From: Ideonella_A sp031398385
GTDB taxonomy: Bacteria > Pseudomonadota > Gammaproteobacteria > Burkholderiales > Burkholderiaceae_C
DNA length: 8,064 nucleotides
Direction of reading: 5' to 3'
NCBI GenBank assembly: GCA_031398385.1
Contig: JANNNE010000216.1
Span: 1 to 8,064 of the forward strand
A program made the translations under genes and the position numbers. Positions 1-6,789 of this stretch are shown here, one piece after another (position 1 is the first letter of the stretch; the number at the start of each line of letters is the position of its first letter). A model generated the notes under the pieces. The model did no database searches, was not told the DNA's origin, and saw only the letters and a program-made list of their open reading frames with translations.

Positions 1-193
1 GCCACCAGGGCGGCGGCGGGGGACACGGAGCCAACCGGCCACCAGCCGACCTCGACTGCGCACAATACCGATGCAACGGGCGAAGTTGGAAAACCGACAA
101 CCCGAACTCGTCGAGTCAGTTGCCATTCAAATGCTTCTCGAGCTCTCGAGCCTATACGCAGCACCCGACCACGCACGTGCTTCACACTGGCGA
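1..193. other. Left-edge region downstream of yciH, no supported gene
   Basis: This stretch follows the yciH stop on the minus strand and runs to the window edge. Roughly 61-190 is less G/C-rich than the rest and contains codons such as ATA and AGA in its open frames, which suggests intergenic DNA. At about 1-60 G/C at third positions rises again in two overlapping readings: plus-strand frame 1, open from the edge to a TGA at 211-213, and a minus-strand frame open to the edge. Either could be the end or the start of a neighbouring gene, but neither has a recognisable motif or a convincing start, so no CDS is called. There is no U-tract terminator after yciH. Confidence 0.5.
137..150. repeat. 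Tandem CTCGAG palindrome pair
   Basis: Two copies of the palindrome CTCGAG (137-142 and 145-150) are separated by two bases, so together they can fold into a short stem of about 5 bp with a 4-nt loop. The site lies about 45 nt past the yciH stop. On the minus-strand transcript it is followed by AAGCATTTG, which is not a U-tract, so it is at best a weak 3'-end structure. It could equally be a chance repeat. Confidence 0.25.
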
Positions 194-550
194 TCAACCG
201 CCGGCGCGCTTGACCTGTTTACCTTGCGCAACCAGCAGCGCGACCACCCGATCCGCGTGGTCACCCTGGATCTCGATCACGCCGTCCTTGACGGTGCCGC
301 CGCTGCCGCAGACGCTGCGCAGCTGTTTTCCGAGGGCCGCCAGTTGTTCCGCGGTGTCGGCGGCACCTCGAACGATGGTGACGGTCTTGCCGCCGCGGCC
401 CTTGTTCTCGCGGCTGACGCGGATGATGCCGTCACCGGCCGGAATCGCCTGCGCCGCACACCGGCAATCGGCAAGCGCCTGCCGACACGCCGGGCAGGTG
501 CGCCCGCTGTCGGTTGAATAGACCAGTCCGCCGGTGGTGTTCTTGCGCAT
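194..550 (-). CDS. yciH: YciH/SUI1 (eIF1-like) translation factor family protein
   Basis: A 118-residue cytoplasmic protein of the SUI1/eIF1 fold family. In bacteria, YciH has been linked to start-codon/initiation fidelity and to translation under stress. The family signature is clear: the N-terminal LVYSTDSGR (9-17), GDGIIRVSRE (39-48) before a glycine/lysine-rich loop (KGRGGK, 50-55), and the C-terminal block CGSGGTVKDGVIEIQGDH (81-98) ending KQVKRAGG. The length is close to E. coli YciH (about 108). The extra length is a cysteine-rich segment, C19-x2-C22-x6-C29-x-C31, between the N-terminal strand and the SUI1 core; it resembles a small metal-binding knuckle. The ATG start at 550 gives the family-typical N-terminus, although the Shine-Dalgarno match upstream is poor. 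It begins 14 nt after the rhomboid stop and is probably co-transcribed and read from the upstream message. Confidence 0.93.
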   Translation of the reverse strand: MRKNTTGGLVYSTDSGRTCPACRQALADCRCAAQAIPAGDGIIRVSRENKGRGGKTVTIVRGAADTAEQLAALGKQLRSVCGSGGTVKDGVIEIQGDHADRVVALLVAQGKQVKRAGG

Positions 551-564
551 GGGTGTGTCTACTG

Positions 565-1188
565 TCAAGGACCGAAGCGGCCGAGCAGATACTCGACCGC
601 ACCCAGCAGCTCCGCAGTATCGACAATTGCGACAAACGCGATCCCCGCCAGCGCACCAGCCAAGTGTGCATCGTGGTTGATTCGGCCGCGCCCGTTGCGT
701 GACGCCCACCACGTATACGCCAGGTACAAGACGGCGAATATCGGCGCCGGTATCGGCACCGGGATCGGCAGGATGAAGATCGATGCGGTGGGCACATAGA
801 CGATCGATGCGAACAACACGGCCAGGATCGCACCGGAGGCACCGAGGCAGCGATAACCCGGGTTGTGGCGATGGGTCAGCCAGGTGCCGGCATCGCTGAC
901 CAGCAGGCCAAAAAAATACAGCGCCAGCAGCTTGGGTGTGCCGATCACCCGCTCGAGCGGGAAGGCGAAGGCCCACAGCGTGATGCTGTTGAACAGCAAG
1001 TGGGGCAGGTCGGCATGCAGGAAGCCGCTGGTGATGGCGGTCGCGTATTCGCGCCGCTGCAAAAACCAGAACGGGCGAAACAGGTTGCGTTCGATCAGGT
1101 CGGGGCGCCGGTACAGACCGAACAGGCTGGCAACGAGAATGGTGGCCAGCAACACGGCGGCCGCTGGGCTGGCACTGAGTTGATCCAC
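565..1188 (-). CDS. Rhomboid family intramembrane serine protease
   Basis: A 207-residue inner-membrane protease that would cut transmembrane substrates within the bilayer. The catalytic dyad is visible: Ser118 in G116-A-S-G119 and His175 in the last helix (HLAGALAG, 175-182). The oxyanion/structural pattern of helix 2 is also complete, H58-x4-H63-x3-N67, matching H145/H150/N154 of E. coli GlpG. About six hydrophobic segments are present, near 9-27, 56-77, 84-101, 114-134, 140-162 and 173-192. Before helix 5 there is a proline-rich stretch, PIPVPIPAP (141-149), often seen in this type of bacterial rhomboid. There is no extra cytoplasmic domain, so it is a minimal form. The start is GTG at 1188, the only start that keeps helix 1 intact, and it lies 17 nt after the treY stop with a weak Shine-Dalgarno. 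Substrate unknown; nothing ties it functionally to trehalose. Confidence 0.92.
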   Translation of the reverse strand: MDQLSASPAAAVLLATILVASLFGLYRRPDLIERNLFRPFWFLQRREYATAITSGFLHADLPHLLFNSITLWAFAFPLERVIGTPKLLALYFFGLLVSDAGTWLTHRHNPGYRCLGASGAILAVLFASIVYVPTASIFILPIPVPIPAPIFAVLYLAYTWWASRNGRGRINHDAHLAGALAGIAFVAIVDTAELLGAVEYLLGRFGP

Positions 1189-1205
1189 GGCTTATCTGCC
1201 GCGAA

Positions 1206-4142
1206 TCAATCGGACTCGCTGCCGCCGCCCAGCACGGCAACCGGAAAATCGCGCAGCACATCGGCGACCCGCCAGCGGCGCTGCTCGAAGCCGTGTGTGT
1301 TTCCGCCGATCGCATCGCGGTAGGCAATCGCCGGAACCTCGACACCGGGCGGGCAGATCAGTTCGGTATCGCCCCAGATGTCGCCGGTCGGCAAGGTGTC
1401 GAGCTCCAGGTCGAGCGAGGCATACAAGCGAGCCGCCAACACGATCACACAGCGCTGCCCGTTGAAGCGGGCAAAGGCGATCGCATGATCGGCCCGCTCG
1501 CCGCTCAGTTCGAGCGGCTGATACTGCGAATCCCGCAGCAAGTCGTCGTAGCGACGATGCAGTTGCAGCGCGCACCAGGTGGCGAAGAATTTGGCGCGAC
1601 CGTCGACCGCCTGCCGCAGCAGCTCGCGCAGCGCGTCGCTTCGATCGGGCAAGGCGACGATCTGGCGCGCGCGCTCGAGCATCGCGCGGCGTCGCTCGAA
1701 ATCGATCGCGCGGCGGTTGTCGGGGTCGACCAGCGACAGCTCGATGGCTTCGTGTCCCTGGTAGTAATCGGGCACGCCCGGCGCCAGACCCTTGATCGCG
1801 GCCAGGCTCACGCCATTGAGCGCGCCGTACCAAGCAAATACCGCGGCGTTGGCTTGCAGATCGTCGAGGAACAACGAGTTTTCACGTCGGGTCAGCAGTG
1901 CCTCGATGAATTCGGACAAGGCGGTTTCGTAGGCCTGGTTGGGGTTCATCCAGCTGGTGACCGCCTTGGCTTCACGAACCGATTTCAGCATCGCGGCATC
2001 CACCCGGCCGCGGTAGTCGCAGAGGGCGGCATCGTCGAGCGCGCCCGCCGGCAGGCTGCCGACCAGTGTCTGGTACAGCAGGTATTCGTCGTTGCGGGTC
2101 GGGGCGATTGCGCCGTCGACGGTGCGTTTGTGGCTGCGATTCAAGCGGCTCCAGCGCCGCACGGTCAGCCGCCAGGCGGCCGGCAGCTCGCTGATCACGT
2201 CGATGCGGGCGCGCACGTCCTCGGATCGCTTGGCATCGTGTGTCGATGTCGCCAGCATGGTGTGCGGGCGGTTCTGCGCGCGTTCCCTCGTGGCCGCATG
2301 AAAGGCGGTGACCGAGGTCGCGAATACGTCCGGTTCGCCACCGACATCGTTGACCGATATCAGCCGATGGTGCCGGTACAGCGCGGTATCTTCGATGCCC
2401 TTGGCCGCCACCGGCGCCGTATATTGCTGCAGCCGCCGGGCGAATGCGCGGTAGCGTTCGCCAAGGCCGGCCGACGCGCCGGGCATGGGTTTGCCGAGCA
2501 GCACCTGGCGCAGGAAGTCGAACACGCTGGCATCGGCGGCCACGCTGCGGCGCCGCGCCTTGCCGATCGCCCAGTCGATGAACTTGCGGTCCTGCTTGCT
2601 GGGCTTGTCGACGATGTAGGTGCGGTAGACCGGAAACGACGCCACCACCTCCGACAAGGCCTGGCGCAGCGAGTTGAGCGTGAAATCGCGGGTGCGGCGG
2701 TCTTCGCGCGCCAGCCGCAGCAACGCGGTGCTGAGCACCGTCAGCTCGCCGGCCAGCGTGCCGTCCATCACGATGTGGCGGCACTGCCAGGCCAGGGTAT
2801 CGAAATCCACCGCATCGTCGCCGACGAAGACGCGCCAGGCGCGGTCGAGACGTGTCTTGGCGCTGCCGTCGATCAACAGGCCGTTGATCAGGTTGGCGAA
2901 GCGGTAGCCGGTGGTGCCGTGCACCGACCAGTCGCGCGGCACCTGCTCGTGCGGGGCGACGATTTTCTCGACCACGACATACAGCGGCATCTCCGGGCCG
3001 CTGGTGCCACTGGCGGCGGCCGGAACCGGCAAGCCGGCGAGTTCGGCATAACGCTCCTGCAACTGCCGGAAATAACGCGCCGGATCGGCCAGGCCGTCGG
3101 GGTGATCGACGCGCAGGCCGTCGATCGCACCCTCGACCGCCAGATCGAGGATCAGGCGGTGCGTGGCCTCGAACACCTCGGTCGATTCCATCCGCAGCGC
3201 AGCCAGTTCGTTGATATCGAAGAAGCGTCGGTAATTGATCTCGTCGGCAGCCACCCGCCACTGCGCGAGCCGATAGGCCTGTGTATCGATCAGGGTGTGC
3301 AGGGCATCGAAGCTGCTTCGGTCGCCGGGCCGGCCGTTCAGGCGGGTCACGATCGTCGCGATTTCCGTGGTCAGCTCGGGATGGCGCGCCGCCAACGCGG
3401 CCAGACGCGCTTTCAGCCCGGTCTTGTCGCGCTGTCGACTTGAAGCCGCGGCCGCATCACCAAGGTGGTGCGCCGGCAGCCGGTCGAAATCTGCGGCCAG
3501 CGATTCGAGCTCGGACTGGCACGCCGCCAAGCGCTTGCTGGCGACTGCGCGCCGGATCAGGTCGCCATACGCAGCCGGGTCGACCGGCAGCTGGTGCTCG
3601 AAACAGCTGAGCGTGAAATAGCCGCGTCGAGCATCGAAGCCGAGCTTGATCTCGCCGCGCTCCAGGATCATGCCGTATTGATCGCCGAGGATCGGCAGCA
3701 GCACCTTGCCGGTCAGTTCGGGATCGGCCGAATGCCAGTTGATGTCGAAATAAGACGCGTAGGCCGACGCTTCGCCGTTTTCCAGCACGTCGAGCCACCA
3801 GGCGTTGTCGCCGCTCAGCACACCCATGTGGTTGGGCACGATATCGACCACCAGGCCCATGCCATGGGCATGCAGCGCAGCCACCATCGCGTCGAATGCC
3901 GCGCGGTCGCCGAGTTCCGGATTCAGCTCGCCATGGTCGATTACATCGTAGCCGTGCATGCTGCCGGGGCGAGCCCGCAGCGGCGGGGAAATATACAGAT
4001 GACTGATGCCCAGATCGGCCAGATACGGCACCAGCGCCGCGGCGTCTGCAAACCGGTAGCCGGCATGCAGCTGCACACGGTAGGTGGCGCGCGGAATCAC
4101 GGGGCTGGCCCGCATGGCAGGTCTCTGATCGGCTTGATTCAT
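1206..4142 (-). CDS. treY: Malto-oligosyltrehalose synthase (TreY)
   Basis: A 978-residue cytoplasmic GH13-family enzyme. It converts the reducing-end alpha-1,4 linkage of maltodextrin or glycogen to alpha,alpha-1,1, making maltooligosyl trehalose for TreZ. The N-terminal block YRVQLHAGYRF (21-31) and MHGYDVIDH (62-70) are typical of TreY. The four GH13 regions are present: I, VVDIVPNH (98-105, D100); II, DGLRVDHPDG (341-350, nucleophile D346); III, VVVEKIV (389-395, acid/base E392); IV, TSTHDAKRSED (632-642, H635 and D636). The late block PGVPDYYQGHE (788-798) and the C-terminal WRVADVLRDFPVAVL are also typical. It is at the long end for the family, with no frameshift seen. The ATG at 4142 overlaps the treZ stop (ATGA), the reason for this start; an internal ATG at 4115 with a GAGA-type upstream sequence is an alternative. 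A 5' extension to 4343 is rejected because it runs inside treZ. Confidence 0.97.
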   Translation of the reverse strand: MNQADQRPAMRASPVIPRATYRVQLHAGYRFADAAALVPYLADLGISHLYISPPLRARPGSMHGYDVIDHGELNPELGDRAAFDAMVAALHAHGMGLVVDIVPNHMGVLSGDNAWWLDVLENGEASAYASYFDINWHSADPELTGKVLLPILGDQYGMILERGEIKLGFDARRGYFTLSCFEHQLPVDPAAYGDLIRRAVASKRLAACQSELESLAADFDRLPAHHLGDAAAASSRQRDKTGLKARLAALAARHPELTTEIATIVTRLNGRPGDRSSFDALHTLIDTQAYRLAQWRVAADEINYRRFFDINELAALRMESTEVFEATHRLILDLAVEGAIDGLRVDHPDGLADPARYFRQLQERYAELAGLPVPAAASGTSGPEMPLYVVVEKIVAPHEQVPRDWSVHGTTGYRFANLINGLLIDGSAKTRLDRAWRVFVGDDAVDFDTLAWQCRHIVMDGTLAGELTVLSTALLRLAREDRRTRDFTLNSLRQALSEVVASFPVYRTYIVDKPSKQDRKFIDWAIGKARRRSVAADASVFDFLRQVLLGKPMPGASAGLGERYRAFARRLQQYTAPVAAKGIEDTALYRHHRLISVNDVGGEPDVFATSVTAFHAATRERAQNRPHTMLATSTHDAKRSEDVRARIDVISELPAAWRLTVRRWSRLNRSHKRTVDGAIAPTRNDEYLLYQTLVGSLPAGALDDAALCDYRGRVDAAMLKSVREAKAVTSWMNPNQAYETALSEFIEALLTRRENSLFLDDLQANAAVFAWYGALNGVSLAAIKGLAPGVPDYYQGHEAIELSLVDPDNRRAIDFERRRAMLERARQIVALPDRSDALRELLRQAVDGRAKFFATWCALQLHRRYDDLLRDSQYQPLELSGERADHAIAFARFNGQRCVIVLAARLYASLDLELDTLPTGDIWGDTELICPPGVEVPAIAYRDAIGGNTHGFEQRRWRVADVLRDFPVAVLGGGSESD
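4139..4142 (-). other. ATGA stop/start overlap joining treZ and treY
   Basis: On the minus strand the bases 4142-4139 read ATGA: ATG opens treY and TGA closes treZ. The upstream Shine-Dalgarno for treY is weak, so reinitiation by ribosomes finishing treZ is the likely way treY is translated. This would hold the two enzymes of the pathway near a fixed ratio. The junction is seen directly; the coupling is inferred. Confidence 0.75.
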
Positions 4143-5974
4143 GGGTTCTCGATGTTGACCGCGACCGACCAGGCCGGCAGCGTGTCGGCGGTCGGCTGAC
4201 TGCGGTAGACCGGCTCGCCGGGCAGTTGCTGCAGTGGCCCGATGTTGCCGGCCGTGTCGCTCAGACGGGCCAGCAGGTGCCAATGGTGGCCGCCGGACAG
4301 CGGCCATGAGATGCGCAGGCTGTCGGCGTCGTGCAAACTCCACTGTCCGCTGCGTGCGCTGGCCAGCCGGGGCATCAGGTGAGTGGCGCGCAGTTGCAGC
4401 AGCGTCGTATACAAGGCAAGCCAGGTGGCGTGTGGCTCGCGCTCGCGTTCGCTCCAGTCGAGCTTGCTCGCCAGGAAGGTCGTTTCGGCGTTCGGGTCCG
4501 GGATGTGGTCGCGCACCGCCGGGTCGGCGAACTTGCCGAATTTGCCGAACTCGGCGCGGCGGCCGTTGGTGACCGCTGCAGCAAGATCGCCAGTGAAATT
4601 GCAGAAATACTGGAACGGTGTGGCGGCCGCAAATTCCTCGCCCATGAACAGCATCGGCGGTGACGGCGCCAGCAACACGCAGGCCAGCATCGCACGCAGC
4701 GCATCTTCGCGATTCGCCTCGACAGCCAGCGTGGCGATGCGCTCACCAAAGGCACGGTTGCCGACCTGGTCGTGGGTCTGCATCGAGTTGATGAAGGCCA
4801 GTGGCGGCAGGTGATTCGAGCGGCTGCCGCGCAGTTCGCCATCGCGAAACGGCGAGGGATCGCCCTGATAGGCAAAGCCTTCGGCGAGTGCGCGGCCAAA
4901 CAGGCGGACCGGTTCGGTCGCGTAATCAAGGTAGTAGCCATCGGTCTCGCCGGTGGCGATCACATGCACCGCATGGTGCACGTCGTCGTTCCATTGCGCA
5001 TCCGACAGCGGCGCCAAGCCGTCGCTGCTGCGCTCGAGCCGGCTTGCATCGTTCAGGTCGTTCTCGAGAATCAGGTGCACGTGGCGCTGGCTGCCCGGTC
5101 CGGCGCGCACCGCCTGCGCCAGCTCGTCGATGAAATGGGTGGCCGAGCGATCGTGCATCGCATGCACCGCGTCGAGTCGCAGGCCGTCGAACTGGAATTC
5201 CTCGAGCCAGTACAAGGCGTTGTGGATGAAGAAGCTGCGCACCGTGGCGCTGTGCTCCGCATCGAAATTGATGGCCGCGCCCCAGGGCGTTGGCACGTCG
5301 GCGTTGAAGAAGACCGGTGCATAGGCATGCAGGTAGTTGCCGTCGGGCCCGAAATGGTTGTAGACCACATCCAGCAGCACCATCAGGCCGCGTTGATGCG
5401 CCGCGACCACCAGGCGCTTCAGATCGTCCGGCGTGCCATAGCTGGCATCCGGAGCAAAATGCAACACGCCGTCATAGCCCCAGCCGCGCTGCCCCGGAAA
5501 ATCGGCCACCGGCATCAGCTCGATCGCGGTGACACCCAGCGCGACCAGGTCGTCGAGGCGATCGATGGCGGCCATGAAGCTGCCCTGCGGCGTGAAGCAG
5601 CCGACATGCAGCTCGTAGATCACCGCTTCGTGCCACGGGCGCCCGGTCCATGGCTGCTTCGGCCATGGGAACGCCGATGGATCGATCAGGCAGCTCGGGC
5701 CGGCGACGTCTTCCGGGTTGAAGCGCGACGCCGGGTCGGGTACCAGCAGATCGCCGCCATCGACCCGAAACGAATAACGTGCACCTTCGGTTGCCTTGAC
5801 CCGCCGCAGTTCGTACCAGCCGTCCGGCAGACGCTGCATTGGCAAGCTGGTGTTGCCTGCGTGGTCACGCAACACCAGATCGATGTGTGTCGCGCCGGGC
5901 GCCCAGAGCCTGAACGACGCAACGCCGCCGGGCTCGATCCGCGCACCGAACGGCATGTTGTGGCAATGATTCAT
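4139..5974 (-). CDS. treZ: Malto-oligosyltrehalose trehalohydrolase (TreZ)
   Basis: A 611-residue cytoplasmic GH13-family hydrolase that releases free trehalose from the maltooligosyl trehalose made by TreY. The N-terminal beta-sandwich (about 7-95) carries FRLWAPGA (21-28), the CBM48/E-set type domain found in TreZ and branching enzymes. The catalytic barrel has region I, LLDVVYNHFGP (200-210, D202, H207); region II, DGLRLDAVHAM (263-273, nucleophile D268); region III, LILEND (301-306, acid/base E304); and region IV, QTHDQVGN (399-406, H401, D402). MLFMGEEFAA (441-450) and IPDPNAETTF (491-500), with SKLDWSE after it, are typical of TreZ rather than of branching enzyme. The start at ATG 5974 (MNHCHNMPFGA) fits the family N-terminus, with a GGGGTG sequence as a plausible Shine-Dalgarno. 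Upstream in-frame starts at 6016 and 6160 add arginine-rich, unconserved residues or overlap the previous gene. Confidence 0.97.
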   Translation of the reverse strand: MNHCHNMPFGARIEPGGVASFRLWAPGATHIDLVLRDHAGNTSLPMQRLPDGWYELRRVKATEGARYSFRVDGGDLLVPDPASRFNPEDVAGPSCLIDPSAFPWPKQPWTGRPWHEAVIYELHVGCFTPQGSFMAAIDRLDDLVALGVTAIELMPVADFPGQRGWGYDGVLHFAPDASYGTPDDLKRLVVAAHQRGLMVLLDVVYNHFGPDGNYLHAYAPVFFNADVPTPWGAAINFDAEHSATVRSFFIHNALYWLEEFQFDGLRLDAVHAMHDRSATHFIDELAQAVRAGPGSQRHVHLILENDLNDASRLERSSDGLAPLSDAQWNDDVHHAVHVIATGETDGYYLDYATEPVRLFGRALAEGFAYQGDPSPFRDGELRGSRSNHLPPLAFINSMQTHDQVGNRAFGERIATLAVEANREDALRAMLACVLLAPSPPMLFMGEEFAAATPFQYFCNFTGDLAAAVTNGRRAEFGKFGKFADPAVRDHIPDPNAETTFLASKLDWSEREREPHATWLALYTTLLQLRATHLMPRLASARSGQWSLHDADSLRISWPLSGGHHWHLLARLSDTAGNIGPLQQLPGEPVYRSQPTADTLPAWSVAVNIENP

Positions 5975-6089
5975 CACGCACCCCGAATGAAAGTACGCCG
6001 ACTGGCGCGTCAACATGGTCTGGTTGCGCGCCCGAGCCGACCCCGCTGCCGGAAATCGACCGACGCTGGCACCGTGTCTCGGTGCCGGG
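5975..6089 (-). promoter_or_regulatory. Intergenic gap before treZ, weak promoter candidate
   Basis: This 115-nt gap is the largest within the gene run, so it is the most likely place for an internal promoter for treZ and treY. On the minus strand there is TTGACG (6013-6008), a good -35 match. The best following hexamer is TTTCAT (5992-5987) after only 15 nt, which is a poor -10 at a short spacing. No operator-like palindrome is seen other than the hairpin at 6068-6086. The start of treZ lies about 12 nt past the putative -10, so a transcript from here would have almost no leader. Treat this as a weak candidate only. Confidence 0.2.
6068..6086 (-). terminator. Intercistronic GC-rich hairpin, no U-tract
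   Basis: A perfect 7-bp inverted repeat, GGCACCG and CGGTGCC with a 5-nt loop (AGACA on the transcript), begins 3 nt after the stop codon of the membrane-protein gene. All but one pair are G-C, so it should be stable in RNA. The sequence after it (AGCGTCGG) has no run of U, so it is not a standard intrinsic terminator. It could be a partial or Rho-assisted terminator, or a 3' stabiliser that sets different message levels for the upstream genes and for treZ-treY. Confidence 0.4.
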
Positions 6090-6773
6090 TCAGCGCAGTC
6101 GTTCGTCGCGATCGCGCGGAAACCAGCGTTCGAGCAGGCGCGAGGCGCGGTGCCGGCCACCGAGCCCGAACGACAGCGCCAGCGCGAAGACGACGCCGCC
6201 GAGCAGGATCAGAAAGGTCTGCTGGATCAGGCCGCCGCCGATATCCAGGTGATCGACGGCGAGCAGGATCACGAAGGCCATGATGCCGTAGCGCATCAGG
6301 TGGCCGAGCAGGTCGGCGTCGCCGATGCCGGCGGTGTGGCAATAACCCTGCACCGCGTTGCCCGCGAAGCGCGCGAAATAGCTTCCGAACACCAGCACCA
6401 GCAGCGCGACCAGCAGCCTGGGCACGAACAACATCACCTTGCCGAGCAGATCAGTGACCTGGCTGAGCCCGAGGCCGTTGAACGCGATGATCAGCGACGC
6501 CAGGATGATCAGCGCATAGGCGATCCAGCCGAACAGGTCGGTCGCGTCCTTGCGCGAGCCGCCTTGCTGCAGGAAGTTGTCGATGCCGGCGCGCTCGGTC
6601 AACACATGGAAGTTGAGCGCGCGAAGGGTCTTGACGACCGCCAGCCGGAAGGCCTTGGCAACCAGCCAGCCGATCAGCAGGATGCCGATGGCAATGGCCA
6701 GGCGCGGCAGGAACGCGCCGATCTGCAGCAGAAAGCCGCGCAGCGGTTCGAGCATGACGTCGATGGTTTGCAT
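6090..6773 (-). CDS. Mechanosensitive-channel-type membrane protein with conserved TM-helix repeats
   Basis: A 227-residue inner-membrane protein. It carries the amphipathic 'conserved TM helix' found in small-conductance mechanosensitive channel relatives, seen as a repeated block: LPRLAIAIGILLIGWLVAK (22-40) and VPRLLVALLVLVFGSYFARF (117-136), each followed by a charged linker and another helix (about 82-99 and 160-175). A last hydrophobic segment, GGVVFALALSFGLGG (192-206), ends in RHRASRLLERWF, as is usual for this family. The cytoplasmic MscS beta domain is absent, so ion conduction is not proven. It may be a small channel, a regulatory subunit or a membrane-tension sensor. The ATG at 6773 is preceded by AAAGAAG at good spacing, 16 nt after the kinase stop, so it is probably in the same operon. 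Its position in a trehalose cluster suggests an osmotic role, which is inference. Confidence 0.85.
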   Translation of the reverse strand: MQTIDVMLEPLRGFLLQIGAFLPRLAIAIGILLIGWLVAKAFRLAVVKTLRALNFHVLTERAGIDNFLQQGGSRKDATDLFGWIAYALIILASLIIAFNGLGLSQVTDLLGKVMLFVPRLLVALLVLVFGSYFARFAGNAVQGYCHTAGIGDADLLGHLMRYGIMAFVILLAVDHLDIGGGLIQQTFLILLGGVVFALALSFGLGGRHRASRLLERWFPRDRDERLR

Positions 6774-6789
6774 GGAAAGCTTCTTTCGT

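Noticed and set aside
1..126. A minus-strand frame starting at ATG 126 and open to the left edge
   Set aside because: Its 42 visible codons give an arginine-rich peptide without motif, and its third positions are less G/C-rich than those of the real genes nearby.
557..564. A TTGACA-like hexamer near the rhomboid stop as a promoter for yciH
   Set aside because: It lies only about 10 nt before the yciH start codon, with no room for a -10 element and transcription start before the gene.
551..1345. Upstream in-frame extension of the YciH reading frame across the rhomboid gene
   Set aside because: The rhomboid protein in the other frame has a complete catalytic set. The extension has no domain, and the YciH family N-terminus begins at the ATG at 550.
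1293..3443. A plus-strand open frame of 716 codons antisense to treY
   Set aside because: It lies wholly within treY, which has every GH13 catalytic region. Its translation is rich in R, G, Q and V with no domain, and long antisense frames are expected opposite high-GC genes.
4143..4343. A 67-residue N-terminal extension of TreY
   Set aside because: It lies inside the treZ coding sequence, is not like any TreY N-terminus, and the ATGA junction gives a natural start.
5975..6160. A 62-residue N-terminal extension of TreZ
   Set aside because: It runs through the intergenic gap into the end of the membrane-protein gene, is arginine- and alanine-rich, and adds residues before the conserved MPFGA start region.
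4772..6283. A plus-strand open frame of 503 codons antisense to treZ and running into the membrane-protein gene
   Set aside because: It is explained by codon bias of the real minus-strand genes, crosses two of them and the gap between, and shows no recognisable motif.
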